Positions 1-11,862 of a stretch of 64,000 bases of DNA are shown one piece after another. The DNA is taken from contig CACSJR010000001.1 of the NCBI GenBank assembly GCA_902706235.1, positions 124,001-188,000 of the forward strand. Reading direction: 5' to 3'. Both the position numbers and the translations under genes were made by a program. Each line of letters begins with the position of its first letter. Within the stretch, counting starts at the first letter, position 1. The notes under the pieces were generated by a model. That model was not told where the DNA came from. It did no database searches and saw only the letters and a program-made list of their open reading frames with translations. This DNA is from Citrobacter sp. 18056. Its GTDB lineage: Bacteria > Pseudomonadota > Gammaproteobacteria > Enterobacterales > Enterobacteriaceae.

Positions 1-2544
1 AAAACCTCTGACCACGTGCTGGGCGTGCGGGCGGTGTTGCTGGGTGGCGATATTCTTGATACACAGCCGATGCCGGTGCTGCTGGCGGAAACGCTGGCCA
101 AAGAGCAGTCGGCGAGCGGGCGCATTTACCGCACGGTGTATGAGCGCTGCAAAGAAAATCGTCAGCTGATTATCGACAGCTTCCCAAAACTGAACCGTTT
201 CCTCACCGGTTACGATCTGCGTCATGTCTTCAATGACGAGATGACCGAGTTTGACCTGACCCGCGTGTTGACTGGGTCGGAAGGCACGCTGGCATTCATC
301 ACCGAAGCGCGCCTGGATATCACGCGCCTGCCGAAAGTGCGTCGCCTGGTGAACGTCAAGTATGATTCCTTCGATTCGGCGCTGCGTAATGCGCCATTTA
401 TGGTCGATGCGCGTGCGATGTCGGTGGAAACCGTCGATTCGAAAGTCCTCAATCTGGCGCGGGAAGATATCGTCTGGCACTCCGTTAGCGAACTCATTAC
501 CGACGTGCCGGACAAAGAGATGCTCGGCCTGAATATCGTGGAATTTGCCGGTGATGATGAAGAACTGATCGCAGGCCAGGTGAGCGCGCTGTGCCAGCGT
601 CTTGATGCGCTGATCGCCGCAGGCGAGGGCGGCGTTATCGGCTGGCAACGTTGTAATGAACTGGACGGCATCGAGCGTATTTACGCGATGCGTAAAAAAG
701 CGGTTGGCCTGCTTGGCAATGCCAAAGGCGCTGCCAAACCAATTCCGTTTGCCGAAGACACCTGCGTGCCGCCGGAGCATCTGGCAGATTACATCGTTGA
801 ATTCCGTGCGCTGCTCGACGGGCATGGCCTCAGCTACGGTATGTTTGGTCACGTTGATGCGGGCGTGCTACACGTTCGCCCGGCCCTGGACATGTGCGAC
901 CCGCAGCAGGAAATCCTGATGAAGCAGATTTCCGATGACGTCGTCGCGCTGACGGCAAAATACGGTGGCCTGTTGTGGGGCGAACACGGCAAAGGTTTCC
1001 GTGCAGAGTATAGCCCGGCCTTCTTTGGCGACACGCTGTATGGCGAACTGCGCAAAGTGAAGGCGGCATTCGACCCGAATAACCGTCTTAATCCAGGGAA
1101 AATCTGTCCGCCGGAAGGGGTGGATGCGCCGATGATGAAGGTGGATGCGGTCAAACGCGGCACCTTCGACCGGCAAATCCCGATTTCGGTGCGTACCTCC
1201 TGGCGCGGTGCGATGGAGTGTAACGGCAACGGCCTGTGCTTTAACTTCGATGCGAACAGCCCGATGTGCCCGTCGATGAAAATCACCAGCGACCGAATGC
1301 ATTCGCCAAAAGGACGCGCCACGCTGGTGCGTGAATGGCTGCGTTTGTTGGCGGATCGCGGGATTGATCCGCTCAAGCTTGAAAAAGAGCTGCCGGAAAA
1401 ACGCGCCAGCCTGCGCGGCCTGATAGAGCGGACGCGCAACAGCTGGCATGCCAATAAAGGCGAATACGATTTCTCACACGAAGTGAAAGAGGCGATGTCC
1501 GGCTGTCTGGCCTGCAAAGCCTGTTCAACGCAGTGCCCGATCAAAATCGACGTGCCGGATTTCCGCTCGCGCTTCCTGCAGCTGTATCACACCCGTTATT
1601 TGCGCCCGATGCGCGATCACGTGGTTGCCACGGTTGAAAGCTATGCGCCGCTGATGGCGCGCGCGCCGAAAACCTTCAACTTCTTTATCAGCCAGCCGTG
1701 GGTGAAAAGCTTGTCGAAGAAGCACATCGGCATGATTGACCTGCCGCTGTTGTCGACACCTTCGTTGCAGCAGCAGATGGTGGGGCATCGCTCGGCGAAT
1801 CTGACTCTCGAACAGCTCGAAGCGCTGAGCCCGGAACAAAAAGCGAAAATGGTGCTGGTGGTGCAGGATCCGTTCACCAGCTACTACGATGCGCAGGTGG
1901 TGGCAGATTTCGTCCGGCTGGTGGAGCGTGTCGGCTATCAGCCGGTCGTACTGCCGTTTTCGCCGAATGGTAAAGCGCAACACATTAAAGGCTTCCTGAC
2001 GCGTTTTGCAAAAACGGCACAGAAAACGGCCGATTTCCTCAACCGGGTGGCGCAGCTCGAGATGCCAATGGTGGGCGTCGATCCGGCGCTGGTGCTGTGC
2101 TATCGCGACGAATACAAGCAAACGCTTGGCGAAAAACGCGGGGATTTTCAGGTTCAGCTGGTGCATGAGTGGTTGCCGAAAGCGCTGGAGAATACTGAAA
2201 TGCGAGACGTCAGCGGTGAGGCCTGGTATCTGTTCGGTCATTGCACCGAAGTGACCGCCTTGCCAATGGCACCCAAACAGTGGGCGTCTATTTTCGCCCG
2301 CTTTGGCGCGAAGCTGGAAAGCGTCAGCGTGGGTTGCTGCGGCATGGCCGGAACCTATGGGCACGAAGTGAAGAACCACGAGAACTCATTGGGCATTTAT
2401 GCTCTGTCCTGGCAGCAGGCGATGCAACGCCTGCCTCGCAACCGCTGTCTGGCCACGGGATATTCCTGTCGCAGTCAGGTGAAGCGCGTTGAGGGCAGCG
2501 GCGTACGCCATCCGTTGCAGGCTTTACTGGAGATTATGGGATGA
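1..2544 (+). CDS. ydiJ: YdiJ, FAD/Fe-S D-2-hydroxyacid dehydrogenase (5' partial)
   Basis: The frame is open from base 1, so the start lies outside the window; 847 codons remain of a protein of about 1,018 residues in E. coli. The visible part is the C-terminal half of an FAD-linked oxidase (D-lactate/glycolate dehydrogenase type), followed by an iron-sulfur region with a CxxCxxCxxxC cluster near nt 1504-1534, a Cys-rich stretch near nt 1218-1270 (CNGNGLC...MCP), and a C-terminal CCG-type segment (GCCGMAG, nt 2335-2355). Orthologues have been described as D-2-hydroxyglutarate dehydrogenases feeding electrons to the respiratory chain; that activity is taken from family knowledge. The stop overlaps the menI start by 4 bp (ATGA), so the two are translationally coupled, as in E. 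coli. Confidence 0.95.
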   Translation, partial: KTSDHVLGVRAVLLGGDILDTQPMPVLLAETLAKEQSASGRIYRTVYERCKENRQLIIDSFPKLNRFLTGYDLRHVFNDEMTEFDLTRVLTGSEGTLAFITEARLDITRLPKVRRLVNVKYDSFDSALRNAPFMVDARAMSVETVDSKVLNLAREDIVWHSVSELITDVPDKEMLGLNIVEFAGDDEELIAGQVSALCQRLDALIAAGEGGVIGWQRCNELDGIERIYAMRKKAVGLLGNAKGAAKPIPFAEDTCVPPEHLADYIVEFRALLDGHGLSYGMFGHVDAGVLHVRPALDMCDPQQEILMKQISDDVVALTAKYGGLLWGEHGKGFRAEYSPAFFGDTLYGELRKVKAAFDPNNRLNPGKICPPEGVDAPMMKVDAVKRGTFDRQIPISVRTSWRGAMECNGNGLCFNFDANSPMCPSMKITSDRMHSPKGRATLVREWLRLLADRGIDPLKLEKELPEKRASLRGLIERTRNSWHANKGEYDFSHEVKEAMSGCLACKACSTQCPIKIDVPDFRSRFLQLYHTRYLRPMRDHVVATVESYAPLMARAPKTFNFFISQPWVKSLSKKHIGMIDLPLLSTPSLQQQMVGHRSANLTLEQLEALSPEQKAKMVLVVQDPFTSYYDAQVVADFVRLVERVGYQPVVLPFSPNGKAQHIKGFLTRFAKTAQKTADFLNRVAQLEMPMVGVDPALVLCYRDEYKQTLGEKRGDFQVQLVHEWLPKALENTEMRDVSGEAWYLFGHCTEVTALPMAPKQWASIFARFGAKLESVSVGCCGMAGTYGHEVKNHENSLGIYALSWQQAMQRLPRNRCLATGYSCRSQVKRVEGSGVRHPLQALLEIMG

Positions 2545-2951
2545 TCTGGAAACGTAGCGCGACACTGGATGCGCTCAACGCGATGGGTGAGGGCAACATG
2601 GTTGGCCTGCTGGATATTCGCTTTGAGCGTCTGACCGACGATAGCCTGGAAGCCACCATGCCGGTGGACCGCCGCACACATCAGCCGTTTGGCCTGCTGC
2701 ACGGTGGTGCGTCGGTGGTGCTGGCCGAAACGCTGGGCTCTGTGGCGGGTTATCTTTGCACTGAAGGCAATGAGAAAGTGGTGGGGGTGGAGGTTAATGC
2801 CAATCACATTCGCGCCGTGCGGAGCGGACGGGTGCGTGGCGTCTGTAAAGCCCTGCACGCCGGACGCCGCCATCAGGTCTGGCAGATAGAGATCTTCGAT
2901 GAGCATGGCAAATTGTGCTGCTCTTCCCGACTCACCACGGCGGTGGTTTAG
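2541..2951 (+). CDS. menI: MenI, 1,4-dihydroxy-2-naphthoyl-CoA thioesterase
   Basis: This 136-residue single-domain hotdog thioesterase hydrolyses 1,4-dihydroxy-2-naphthoyl-CoA in menaquinone synthesis. The PaaI/YdiI signature is clear: [14 protein letters not shown] carries the catalytic Glu and the CoA-binding glycines at about residues 54-67. Length and order (ydiJ then menI with a 4-bp overlap) match E. coli. It is the last gene of the pair: a rho-independent hairpin starts 27 bp after the stop. The main alternative would be the broader acyl-CoA thioesterase activity also reported for this family. Confidence 0.95.
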   Translation: MIWKRSATLDALNAMGEGNMVGLLDIRFERLTDDSLEATMPVDRRTHQPFGLLHGGASVVLAETLGSVAGYLCTEGNEKVVGVEVNANHIRAVRSGRVRGVCKALHAGRRHQVWQIEIFDEHGKLCCSSRLTTAVV

Positions 2952-2977
2952 AATCATTGAACAAAAAGTGAACGGCG

Positions 2978-3001
2978 AAAGCACCGAATACCGGTGCTTT
3001 T
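2978..3001 (+). terminator. Terminator after menI
   Basis: A 9-bp stem AAAGCACCG/CGGTGCTTT with a 5-nt loop, followed by TTTTC, sits just downstream of the menI stop and ends the ydiJ-menI transcript. Confidence 0.75.
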
Positions 3002-3370
3002 CTCCATCATTTCTGGTGAATTGATTCAATAACCGGCATTCCTCGAATTAATGATAAGAATTGCTGACGTTTATTGTGCTTAACCCTAAGAATGATCCCG
3101 TTTTATTCCTGCGCAGTTAACGGTAGCTTCAGATTAATTCACTATCTTTTTCCTGACAGATGTTGCATCCTCATCGCAGCAGTTCGCCTGCACTCCACGG
3201 AAGCCGCTTTTGTCTCTATTCAGGATCCATTTTGCAAAGAGACTTTTGGCGTTTCGGTTAAAACTGGCTTTTAACCAACGTGAAAATTCACAACGTATCG
3301 CCTAAAGATTGATGATTTCTTTCGTTTTTTCCTTATGCGCTACTGGTTCACATGCTTACAGGAATTAACG
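3002..3370. other. Intergenic region upstream of the acyltransferase gene
   Basis: About 370 bp, A+T-rich, without a convincing gene. A 66-codon ORF (3074-3274) has no recognisable ribosome binding site or family. The stretch presumably holds the promoter and a long leader for the acyltransferase. E. coli lpxP is cold-induced, but no cold-shock element could be identified by eye. Confidence 0.4.
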
Positions 3371-4285
3371 ATGGCAAAAGCCTTCGACAAAACGTTACTG
3401 CACCCTCGCAACTGGTTAACCTGGTTTGGTTTAGGTGTGCTGTGGCTGCTAGTCCAACTTCCCTATCCGCTGCTGTATATTATCGGGTCTTCTCTCGGGC
3501 GCGCCGCGCGACCATTTTTGAAAAGAAGAGAAAAGATCGCGTCAAGAAATTTAACACTCTGTTTCCCGGATATGACTGCCGAAGCAAAAGAGAAATTAAT
3601 TGAGCAGAACTTTATTTCTCTCGGAATGGGTTTAATTGAAACCGGTATGGCCTGGTTCTGGAGCGATGCCCGGGTTAGAAAATGGTTTGATGTAGAAGGT
3701 TACGAAAACCTGACCAAAGCGCTCGAAAACAAAAAAGGCGTCATGGTGGTCGGGGTGCATTTCATGTCGCTGGAACTCGGCGGCAGAACGATGGGCTTGT
3801 GCCGTCCGATGATGGCAACCTACCGGCCGCACAACAGCAAGTTGATGGAGTGGGTGCAGACCAAGGGGCGTCTGCGTTCCAATAAAGCGATGATCGATCG
3901 CCGTAATCTGCGGGGCCTGGTGAGCGCGTTGAAAAACGGGGAAGCGGTCTGGTTTGCACCTGATCAGGATTACGGCCCAAAAGGCAGTACCTTTGCGCCA
4001 TTCTTCTCCGTGCCGCAAGCGGCAACCACCAACGGTACGTTTGTGCTTCAACGCTTGTCAGGCTCCGACCTGCTGACCATCACCATGGTGCGTAAAGCCA
4101 ATAACCGGGGTTACAGTCTGTACATCAGTGAAGCACTGACCGATTACCCGACTGAAGACGAGTTCAAGGCCGCGAGCTATATGAACAAGGTTATCGAGAA
4201 AGAAATTCTGCGCGCACCAGAGCAGTATTTATGGGTGCACCGCCGATTCAAAACGCGCCCGGTAGGCCAGGCGTCGCTCTACTAA
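3371..4285 (+). CDS. lpxP: LpxP-type lipid A acyltransferase
   Basis: A 304-residue membrane-anchored Kdo2-lipid IVA acyltransferase (LpxL/LpxM/LpxP, HtrB family) adding a secondary acyl chain to lipid A on the inner face of the inner membrane. One N-terminal membrane segment is followed by the HX4E catalytic motif (HFMSLE, about residue 134). Blocks such as MATYRPHN, FAPDQDYG and the end HRRFKTRPVG resemble E. coli LpxP (palmitoleoyl transferase) more than LpxL. The start at 3371 has an AGGAA ribosome site; the longer frame from 3335 does not. In E. coli lpxP lies elsewhere, so the position between menI and sufA is unlike K-12. It could be a second paralogue with different chain specificity. 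Confidence 0.8.
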   Translation: MAKAFDKTLLHPRNWLTWFGLGVLWLLVQLPYPLLYIIGSSLGRAARPFLKRREKIASRNLTLCFPDMTAEAKEKLIEQNFISLGMGLIETGMAWFWSDARVRKWFDVEGYENLTKALENKKGVMVVGVHFMSLELGGRTMGLCRPMMATYRPHNSKLMEWVQTKGRLRSNKAMIDRRNLRGLVSALKNGEAVWFAPDQDYGPKGSTFAPFFSVPQAATTNGTFVLQRLSGSDLLTITMVRKANNRGYSLYISEALTDYPTEDEFKAASYMNKVIEKEILRAPEQYLWVHRRFKTRPVGQASLY

Positions 4286-4302
4286 CGAACCTGTATTTTC
4301 TG

Positions 4303-4336
4303 AAAGCCCCGTGCGCATCTGCAACGGGGCTTTTTT
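4303..4336 (+). terminator. Terminator after lpxP-type gene
   Basis: Stem AAGCCCCGT/ACGGGGCTT with an internal loop, followed by TTTTTTA: a classical rho-independent terminator. Confidence 0.85.
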
Positions 4337-4619
4337 ATTGCAACCGCAGAAAGCAATTCCTATCTCATAAATTGGTATTTTCTATACATCTTTTCATTGT
4401 CACATTTTTTCTCCGCCATTGAAGTTAAAGCATTTATTTTTCAATGCATTGAACATTTCCCGATAGCCCTGTTCACTCTGCGCACAGGGTCTATGCTTAG
4501 TAAAAGCCCTCTGTTGGAGGCATTCCGCTGAAAGCCCCTGCTGACAAGGGGTTGAAGTGATAATCATTATCACTAACATAGAGGGATGCCCTGATGGCTT
4601 CAACGTATAAGGTGGACCT
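4337..4619 (+). promoter_or_regulatory. suf operon control region
   Basis: This gene-free stretch precedes sufA. It contains the Fur box at 4557-4575 and, further upstream, an imperfect inverted repeat (ATAGCCCTGT at 4463-4472 and ACAGGGTCTAT at 4484-4494). In E. coli the equivalent region binds OxyR, IHF, IscR and Fur. The inverted repeat may be part of such a site, but it does not fit the four-part OxyR pattern well. Confidence 0.6.
4557..4575 (+). promoter_or_regulatory. Fur box upstream of sufA
   Basis: GTGATAATCATTATCAC is a perfect inverted repeat around one central base and matches the core of the classical Fur box (GATAATGATAATCATTATC). It lies 45 bp before sufA, at the expected place for iron repression of suf. 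Confidence 0.85.
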
Positions 4620-4994
4620 ATGGAATTGCATTCAGAAACCTTCAACCCGGCTGATTTTTCCTGGCGCGGAATCAGCCTGACGCCTGCCGCGGCGGCGCAC
4701 GTGTGCGATCTGGCAATCAAGCAGGGCGTGCAAGGGATCCGTCTGGGGGTGAAAACCTCCGGCTGTGCGGGTTTTGCTTACGTACTGGATACCGTCACCG
4801 AACCGAAAGCAGACGACCTGCTGTTCGAGTCTGACGGCGCGAAGCTCTGGGTATCGTTACAGGCGATGCCCTTTATCGACGGCACGGAAGTGGATTATGT
4901 GCGCGAAGGCTTAAATCAGATCTTTAAGTTTCACAACCCGAAGGCCCAGCATGAATGTGGCTGTGGTGAAAGTTTTGGGGTGCAGGCGGAGTAA
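4620..4994 (+). CDS. sufA: SufA, A-type Fe-S carrier
   Basis: SufA is the first gene of the suf operon; it is an A-type carrier that accepts Fe-S clusters from SufBCD and passes them to apoproteins in the cytoplasm. The 124 residues contain the three conserved cysteines: SGCAG near residue 50 and the CGCG pair near the C-terminus ([11 protein letters not shown]). The start follows AAGGTGG at good distance. SufB begins 2 bp after the stop. The Fur box upstream points to induction under iron limitation. Confidence 0.97.
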   Translation: MELHSETFNPADFSWRGISLTPAAAAHVCDLAIKQGVQGIRLGVKTSGCAGFAYVLDTVTEPKADDLLFESDGAKLWVSLQAMPFIDGTEVDYVREGLNQIFKFHNPKAQHECGCGESFGVQAE

Positions 4995-4996
4995 TT

Positions 4997-6484
<1,488 letters not shown>

Positions 6485-6500
6485 GCATTAAGGGACACCC

Positions 6501-7247
6501 ATGTTAAGCATTAAAGATTTACAGGTAGCGGTAGAAGATAAAGAGATCCTGCGCGGGCTTAGTCTGGACATTCGCCCGGGTGAAGTGCATGCCATCATGG
6601 GGCCGAATGGCTCGGGGAAAAGTACGCTGTCGGCGACGCTGGCCGGGCGTGAAGATTACGAAGTGACCGGCGGAACGGTTGAATTCAAAGGCAAAGACCT
6701 GCTGGAGCTGGCGCCGGAAGATCGCGCCGGAGAAGGCATTTTCATGGCCTTCCAGTATCCGGTGGAAATTCCCGGTGTCAGTAATCAGTTTTTCCTGCAA
6801 ACGGCGCTCAATGCGGTGCGGGAATATCGCGGCCAGGAAGCACTCGATCGCTTTGATTTTCAGGATCTGATGGAAGAGAAAATCAAGTTGCTGAAAATGC
6901 CGGAAGATTTGCTGACCCGTTCAGTCAACGTCGGTTTCTCCGGCGGTGAGAAAAAGCGTAACGACATTTTGCAAATGGCGGTGCTTGAGCCAGAACTGTG
7001 CATTCTTGACGAGTCCGATTCGGGGCTGGACATCGATGCGCTGAAAATTGTCTCCGACGGCGTCAATGCGCTGCGTGACGGCAAACGCGCGTTCATTATC
7101 GTCACCCATTACCAGCGTATTCTTGACTACATCAAACCGGACTTTGTGCATGTGTTGTATCAGGGCCGTATCGTTAAATCCGGCGATTTCACGCTGGTCA
7201 AACAGCTGGAGGAGCAGGGTTATGGCTGGCTTACCGAACAGCAGTAA
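6501..7247 (+). CDS. sufC: SufC, ABC-type ATPase of Fe-S assembly
   Basis: SufC is the cytoplasmic ABC-family ATPase that drives conformational change in SufBCD; it is not a transporter subunit. Walker A GPNGSGKST is at about residues 34-42, the signature segment is FSGGEKKRND, and Walker B is CILDESDSGLD, with the Suf-typical Asp-Glu-Ser. Length is 248 residues, as in E. coli. The end overlaps the sufD start by 26 bp. Confidence 0.97.
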   Translation: MLSIKDLQVAVEDKEILRGLSLDIRPGEVHAIMGPNGSGKSTLSATLAGREDYEVTGGTVEFKGKDLLELAPEDRAGEGIFMAFQYPVEIPGVSNQFFLQTALNAVREYRGQEALDRFDFQDLMEEKIKLLKMPEDLLTRSVNVGFSGGEKKRNDILQMAVLEPELCILDESDSGLDIDALKIVSDGVNALRDGKRAFIIVTHYQRILDYIKPDFVHVLYQGRIVKSGDFTLVKQLEEQGYGWLTEQQ

Positions 7248-8493
7248 CGCGCTGCAGCAATGGCATCATCTGTTTGAGGCGCAAAGCACCGCGCGCACGG
7301 CATATTCGGAACAGCACCTGCAGCAGATGCTGCGTCTCGGTCTGCCAACGCGTAAACAGGAAAACTGGAAATACACGCCGCTGGATGGATTGCTGAACAG
7401 CCAGTTTGTCAGCGCCGAAGCGTCGATCGATGCGCAACAGCGTGACGCGCTGGCGCTGCCGGTTGATGCGCTGCGAATGGTGTTTGTGAACGGTCGATTT
7501 ATCTGCGAACTGAGCGATGATCTGGCAGAGAGCGGTTTCCAGGTCACGGTCGATAACGCGCGTGAGACGTTGCCTGCGGCGGTGCAGCCGGAAGTGTTCC
7601 TGCACCTCACGGAAAGCCTGGCACAGACGGTGACGCATATTCAGGTGGCGCGCAATCAGCGCCCAGCCAGACCTTTGCTGTTGATGCATATCACCCAGGG
7701 TGTCGAAGGCGAGGAGATGAACACCGCGCATTATCGCCATCATCTGGAACTGGCGCAGGGGGCGGAAGCCACGGTGATTGAACATTACGCCAGTCTGAAC
7801 GACGCGCGCCACTTTACCGGTTCACGCCTGACGATGCAGGTCGCGGACAACGCGCATTTGCAGCATATCAAACTCGCGTTTGAAAACCCGACCAGCTTTC
7901 ACTTTGGTCATAACGACATTCAGCTCGCTCAGGATGCCAGCGCGACAAGCCACAGTTTCCTGCTCGGCGGTGTGGTTCTGCGGCATAACACCAGTACCCA
8001 GCTCAACGGCGAAAACACCACGCTGCGCATTAACAGTCTGGCGATGCCGGTGAATAATGAAGTGTGCGACACCCGTACCTGGCTTGCGCATAACAAAGGC
8101 TATTGCAATAGCCGTCAGCTGCATAAAACCATCGTCAGCGATAAAGGCCGGGCGGTATTTAACGGGCTTATCAATGTTGCGCAGCACGCGATTAAAACCG
8201 ACGGGCAGATGACCAATAACAATCTGCTGCTCGGAAAACTGTCAGAAGTGGACACCAAGCCGCAGCTTGAAATCTATGCCGATGACGTGAAGTGCAGCCA
8301 CGGTGCGACTATCGGGCGTATTGACGACGAACAGTTGTTCTATCTGCGTTCGCGTGGAATCAAACAGCAGGCCGCCCAGCAGATGATCATGTATGCCTTT
8401 GCCGCTGAGCTGACTGAAGCCATTAGCGATGAGACCATCAGGCGTGAAGTGCTGGCGCGGATTGGCCAGCGCTTGCCGGGAGGAAGAGCATGA
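7222..8493 (+). CDS. sufD: SufD, Fe-S scaffold partner
   Basis: SufD is the SufB paralogue that pairs with SufB in SufBC2D and is needed for iron acquisition during cluster assembly. The start chosen at ATG 7222 ([14 protein letters not shown]) gives 423 residues, the E. coli length, and follows GGAGCAGGG; it lies inside the end of sufC. The conserved C-terminal block with CSHG and [10 protein letters not shown] is present. The sufD stop overlaps the sufS start by 4 bp. Confidence 0.97.
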   Translation: MAGLPNSSNALQQWHHLFEAQSTARTAYSEQHLQQMLRLGLPTRKQENWKYTPLDGLLNSQFVSAEASIDAQQRDALALPVDALRMVFVNGRFICELSDDLAESGFQVTVDNARETLPAAVQPEVFLHLTESLAQTVTHIQVARNQRPARPLLLMHITQGVEGEEMNTAHYRHHLELAQGAEATVIEHYASLNDARHFTGSRLTMQVADNAHLQHIKLAFENPTSFHFGHNDIQLAQDASATSHSFLLGGVVLRHNTSTQLNGENTTLRINSLAMPVNNEVCDTRTWLAHNKGYCNSRQLHKTIVSDKGRAVFNGLINVAQHAIKTDGQMTNNNLLLGKLSEVDTKPQLEIYADDVKCSHGATIGRIDDEQLFYLRSRGIKQQAAQQMIMYAFAAELTEAISDETIRREVLARIGQRLPGGRA

Positions 8494-9710
8494 CATTTTC
8501 CATTGAACGGGTGCGGGCCGATTTCCCACTGCTGACCCGTGAAGTCAATGGCCAGCCGCTGGCGTACCTGGACAGCGCGGCCAGCGCGCAAAAACCTAAT
8601 GCGGTCATCGACGCCGAAGCGGAGTTTTATCGTCACGGTTATGCGGCGGTTCATCGCGGTATACATACCCTCAGCGCTGAAGCGACGACCCGAATGGAGC
8701 AGGTGCGCCAGCAGGCCGCTACCTTCCTGAATGCCCGTTCGGCGGAAGAACTGGTGTTTGTGCGTGGCACCACCGAAGGGATCAATCTGGTGGCCAACAG
8801 TTGGGGCGACAGTAACGTCACACAGGGCGATAACATCGTTATCAGCCAGATGGAACACCACGCCAACATCGTGCCGTGGCAGATGCTCTGTAGGCGCGTT
8901 GGCGCTGAACTGCGCGTTATCCCACTTAACGCTGACGGCACGCTGCAGCTGGATGCAATCCCCGGTCTGTTTGACGAACGCACGAAGCTGCTGGCGATAA
9001 CTCAGGTGTCGAATGTGCTCGGCACGGAAAACCCCGTGAAGGCGCTGATAGAACTGGCACATCAGCACGGCGCAAAAGTGTTGATCGACGGGGCACAGGC
9101 GGTGATGCATCACGCCGTGGATGTGCAAAGCCTGGACTGCGATTTTTATGTTTTCTCAGCGCACAAGTTGTACGGCCCGACCGGCATCGGCGTACTGTAC
9201 GCGAAAGACGAAATTTTGCAGGATATGCCGCCGTGGGAAGGCGGAGGCTCAATGATTGCTACCGTTAGCCTGACGGAAGGCACCACCTGGGCGAAAGCGC
9301 CGTGGCGCTTTGAAGCGGGCACGCCAAACACCGGCGGGATTATCGCCCTCGGGGCAGCGCTGGAGTATGTCAGCGGGCTGGGTCTCGACAATATTGCCGA
9401 TTACGAGCACACCTTAATGCATTACGCGTTGGCGGAGCTGGCAACGGTGCCGGATCTCACGCTGTACGGCCCGCAAAATCGACTCGGCGTTATCGCGTTC
9501 AATCTCGGTAAACATCACGCCTATGATGTCGGCAGTTTCCTCGATAACTACGGCATTGCGGTGCGGACCGGACACCATTGCGCCATGCCGCTAATGGCGT
9601 TCTATAACGTGCCAGCTATGTGTCGCGCATCGCTTGCGATGTATAACACGGTTGAAGAGGTGGACCGTCTGGTGGCAGGATTGAAACGTATCCATCGTTT
9701 ACTGGGCTGA
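8490..9710 (+). CDS. sufS: SufS, cysteine desulfurase
   Basis: A PLP-dependent group II cysteine desulfurase that abstracts sulfur from L-cysteine for the Suf scaffold. The PLP lysine sits in SAHKLYGP (about residue 226) and the catalytic cysteine in TGHHCAMP (about residue 364). Length is 406 residues, as in E. coli. It starts in a 4-bp overlap with sufD and is followed after 12 bp by sufE, its sulfur-accepting partner. Confidence 0.97.
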   Translation: MTFSIERVRADFPLLTREVNGQPLAYLDSAASAQKPNAVIDAEAEFYRHGYAAVHRGIHTLSAEATTRMEQVRQQAATFLNARSAEELVFVRGTTEGINLVANSWGDSNVTQGDNIVISQMEHHANIVPWQMLCRRVGAELRVIPLNADGTLQLDAIPGLFDERTKLLAITQVSNVLGTENPVKALIELAHQHGAKVLIDGAQAVMHHAVDVQSLDCDFYVFSAHKLYGPTGIGVLYAKDEILQDMPPWEGGGSMIATVSLTEGTTWAKAPWRFEAGTPNTGGIIALGAALEYVSGLGLDNIADYEHTLMHYALAELATVPDLTLYGPQNRLGVIAFNLGKHHAYDVGSFLDNYGIAVRTGHHCAMPLMAFYNVPAMCRASLAMYNTVEEVDRLVAGLKRIHRLLG

Positions 9711-9722
9711 CAGGGAGGCTTT

Positions 9723-10139
9723 ATGGCCGCATTGCCGGACAAAGATAAGCTGTTGCGTAACTTCAGTCGTTGCGCCAACTGGGAAGAAAAATACCTGTAT
9801 ATCATCGAGCTGGGCCAGCGTTTAGCCCCACTCAGCGAGGACGCGCATAACCCGGAAAACATTATTCAGGGCTGCCAGAGTCAGGTGTGGATTGTGATGA
9901 AACGCCGCGCCGACGGACGAATTGAGCTGTACGGCGACAGCGACGCCGCTATCGTTAAGGGACTGATTGCCGTCGTTTTTATTCTCTACCATCAGATGAC
10001 TGCCCAGGACATTCTGGCCTTTGATGTGCGCCCGTGGTTTGAGAAAATGGCGCTCACCCAACATCTTACGCCCTCGCGTTCGCAGGGGCTCGAAGCGATG
10101 ATCCGCGCAATTCGCGCGCAGGCTCTGAGTTTTAGCTAA
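9723..10139 (+). CDS. sufE: SufE, sulfur acceptor
   Basis: SufE takes the persulfide from SufS through its reactive cysteine and delivers it to SufB. The 138 residues contain the expected Cys in [10 protein letters not shown], near residue 51. It is the last gene of the suf operon; a strong hairpin lies 32 bp after its stop. Confidence 0.96.
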   Translation: MAALPDKDKLLRNFSRCANWEEKYLYIIELGQRLAPLSEDAHNPENIIQGCQSQVWIVMKRRADGRIELYGDSDAAIVKGLIAVVFILYHQMTAQDILAFDVRPWFEKMALTQHLTPSRSQGLEAMIRAIRAQALSFS

Positions 10140-10171
10140 ACTAATCTTAAAATACAGCTTTCATTCTGTAA

Positions 10172-10196
10172 CGCGAGGTGGGGATTCCACCTCGCG
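10172..10196 (+). terminator. Strong hairpin after sufE
   Basis: A perfect 10-bp G+C-rich stem (CGCGAGGTGG / CCACCTCGCG, loop GGATT). No T-run follows on the plus strand, so it may act as a 3'-end stabiliser or partial terminator between suf and ldtE. Confidence 0.6.
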
Positions 10197-10245
10197 GTGG
10201 TTCAGCTTTCTGGCGTTCTGTCAGTGAATAAAAGGGAAACTCAGT

Positions 10246-11250
10246 ATGAAACGCGCATCTCTCATCTCGTTAATGCTCTTAGGTGCTCTCGGCGCGTCTC
10301 AGGCCGCCAGAGCGGTTGAATACACCTTACCGGCTAACGGTAGCCGCCTTGTTGGACAAAACCAGACCTACACGGTGCAGGAGGGCGACAATAGCCTGCA
10401 AACCATTGCCCGGCGCTTTGATACCGCCGCGATGATAATTCTTGAAGCGAATAACACCATTGCGCCGGTGCCGAAACCGGGGACGCAGGTGATCATTCCG
10501 CTTCAATTACTGCTGCCTGACGTCCCGCGGGAAGGCATTGTGGTCAATCTGGCGGAACTGCGACTCTATTATTTCCCACCGGGCGGCAATACGGTGCAGG
10601 TGTATCCGTTAGGCATCGGCCAGCTTGGGCTTGAAACACCTGAAATGACCACTCACGTCGGTCAGAAAATCCCTAATCCGACCTGGACGCCTACAGCGGG
10701 CATCCGCCAGCGCTCACTGGAAAAAGGCATTACGCTGCCTCCGGTGGTACCCGCAGGGCCTAATAACCCGCTGGGGCGCTTCGCATTGCGTCTGGCGTAC
10801 GGTAACGGTGAGTATCTGATTCACGGCACCAATGCGCAGAGCAGCGTCGGGCTGCGGGTCAGCTCCGGCTGTATGCGGATGTTTACCGATGACATCAAAG
10901 CGCTGTTCGCGCAGGTGCGGGTCGGGACGCCCGTACAGGTGATTAACCAGCCGGTGAAATATTCGATTGAGCCGAACGGTACGCGCTACATGGAAGTTCA
11001 CCGTCCATTGACGCAGGATGAAACCCAGAACCCGCAGACCATGACCTACGTGCTCCCGGCGGGCTATTCGCAGTTTGCCAGCGATAAAGGCACCGATAAG
11101 GTGATGGCGGATAAAGCGATGTACCGTCGGGCGGGGATCCCTGTTGTTGTCTCTTCGGGCATGACGCCGGTGGTGGCAGGGCAGAATCAGGTGATTTCCG
11201 TTCAGAATGGAACGCCTTCAACGGCGGATGAAACGCGGATGACGCAATAA
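10246..11250 (+). CDS. ldtE: LdtE, L,D-transpeptidase
   Basis: A periplasmic L,D-transpeptidase that forms 3-3 (DAP-DAP) cross-links in peptidoglycan. An N-terminal signal peptide ends near AARA. A LysM-like domain follows ([17 protein letters not shown]), then a YkuD catalytic domain with the [20 protein letters not shown] segment holding the catalytic His and Cys. Length is 334 residues, as E. coli LdtE (YnhG). Gene order suf-ldtE-lpp is conserved. It converges on lpp, with a shared terminator. Confidence 0.95.
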   Translation: MKRASLISLMLLGALGASQAARAVEYTLPANGSRLVGQNQTYTVQEGDNSLQTIARRFDTAAMIILEANNTIAPVPKPGTQVIIPLQLLLPDVPREGIVVNLAELRLYYFPPGGNTVQVYPLGIGQLGLETPEMTTHVGQKIPNPTWTPTAGIRQRSLEKGITLPPVVPAGPNNPLGRFALRLAYGNGEYLIHGTNAQSSVGLRVSSGCMRMFTDDIKALFAQVRVGTPVQVINQPVKYSIEPNGTRYMEVHRPLTQDETQNPQTMTYVLPAGYSQFASDKGTDKVMADKAMYRRAGIPVVVSSGMTPVVAGQNQVISVQNGTPSTADETRMTQ

Positions 11251-11272
11251 CGTGGAAAGGTGATTAACAGGC

Positions 11273-11306
11273 AAAAAAAAATGGCGCACAATGTGCGCCA
11301 TTTTTA
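11273..11306. terminator. Bidirectional terminator between ldtE and lpp
   Basis: The hairpin ATGGCGCACA/TGTGCGCCAT is flanked by A9 on the left and T5 on the right, so it has a U-tract in both directions. It is the expected efficient terminator of the very abundant lpp mRNA. Confidence 0.9.
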
Positions 11307-11318
11307 TTACAGGTACTC

Positions 11319-11807
<489 letters not shown>

Positions 11808-11835
11808 ATAAAAAAAGCGCCACGAGGGCGCTTTT
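11808..11835 (-). terminator. pykF terminator
   Basis: Stem AAGCGCC/GGCGCTT with a 5-nt loop; on the minus strand it is followed by a long T-run. It lies 28 bp beyond the pykF stop. Confidence 0.85.
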
Positions 11836-11862
11836 GTGCAAATTAAGTCGACTGAATCGAAA

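Noticed and set aside
3074-3274. 66-codon open frame upstream of the lpxP-type gene
   Set aside because: No ribosome binding site, no recognisable domain, and composition like non-coding A+T-rich DNA.
4463-4494. OxyR site upstream of sufA
   Set aside because: An inverted repeat is present, but the four ATAG/CTAT elements of an OxyR site are not all there; kept only as a note in the suf control region.
4400-4720. 106-codon minus-strand frame across the suf promoter
   Set aside because: It covers the Fur box and the start of sufA; no family pattern.
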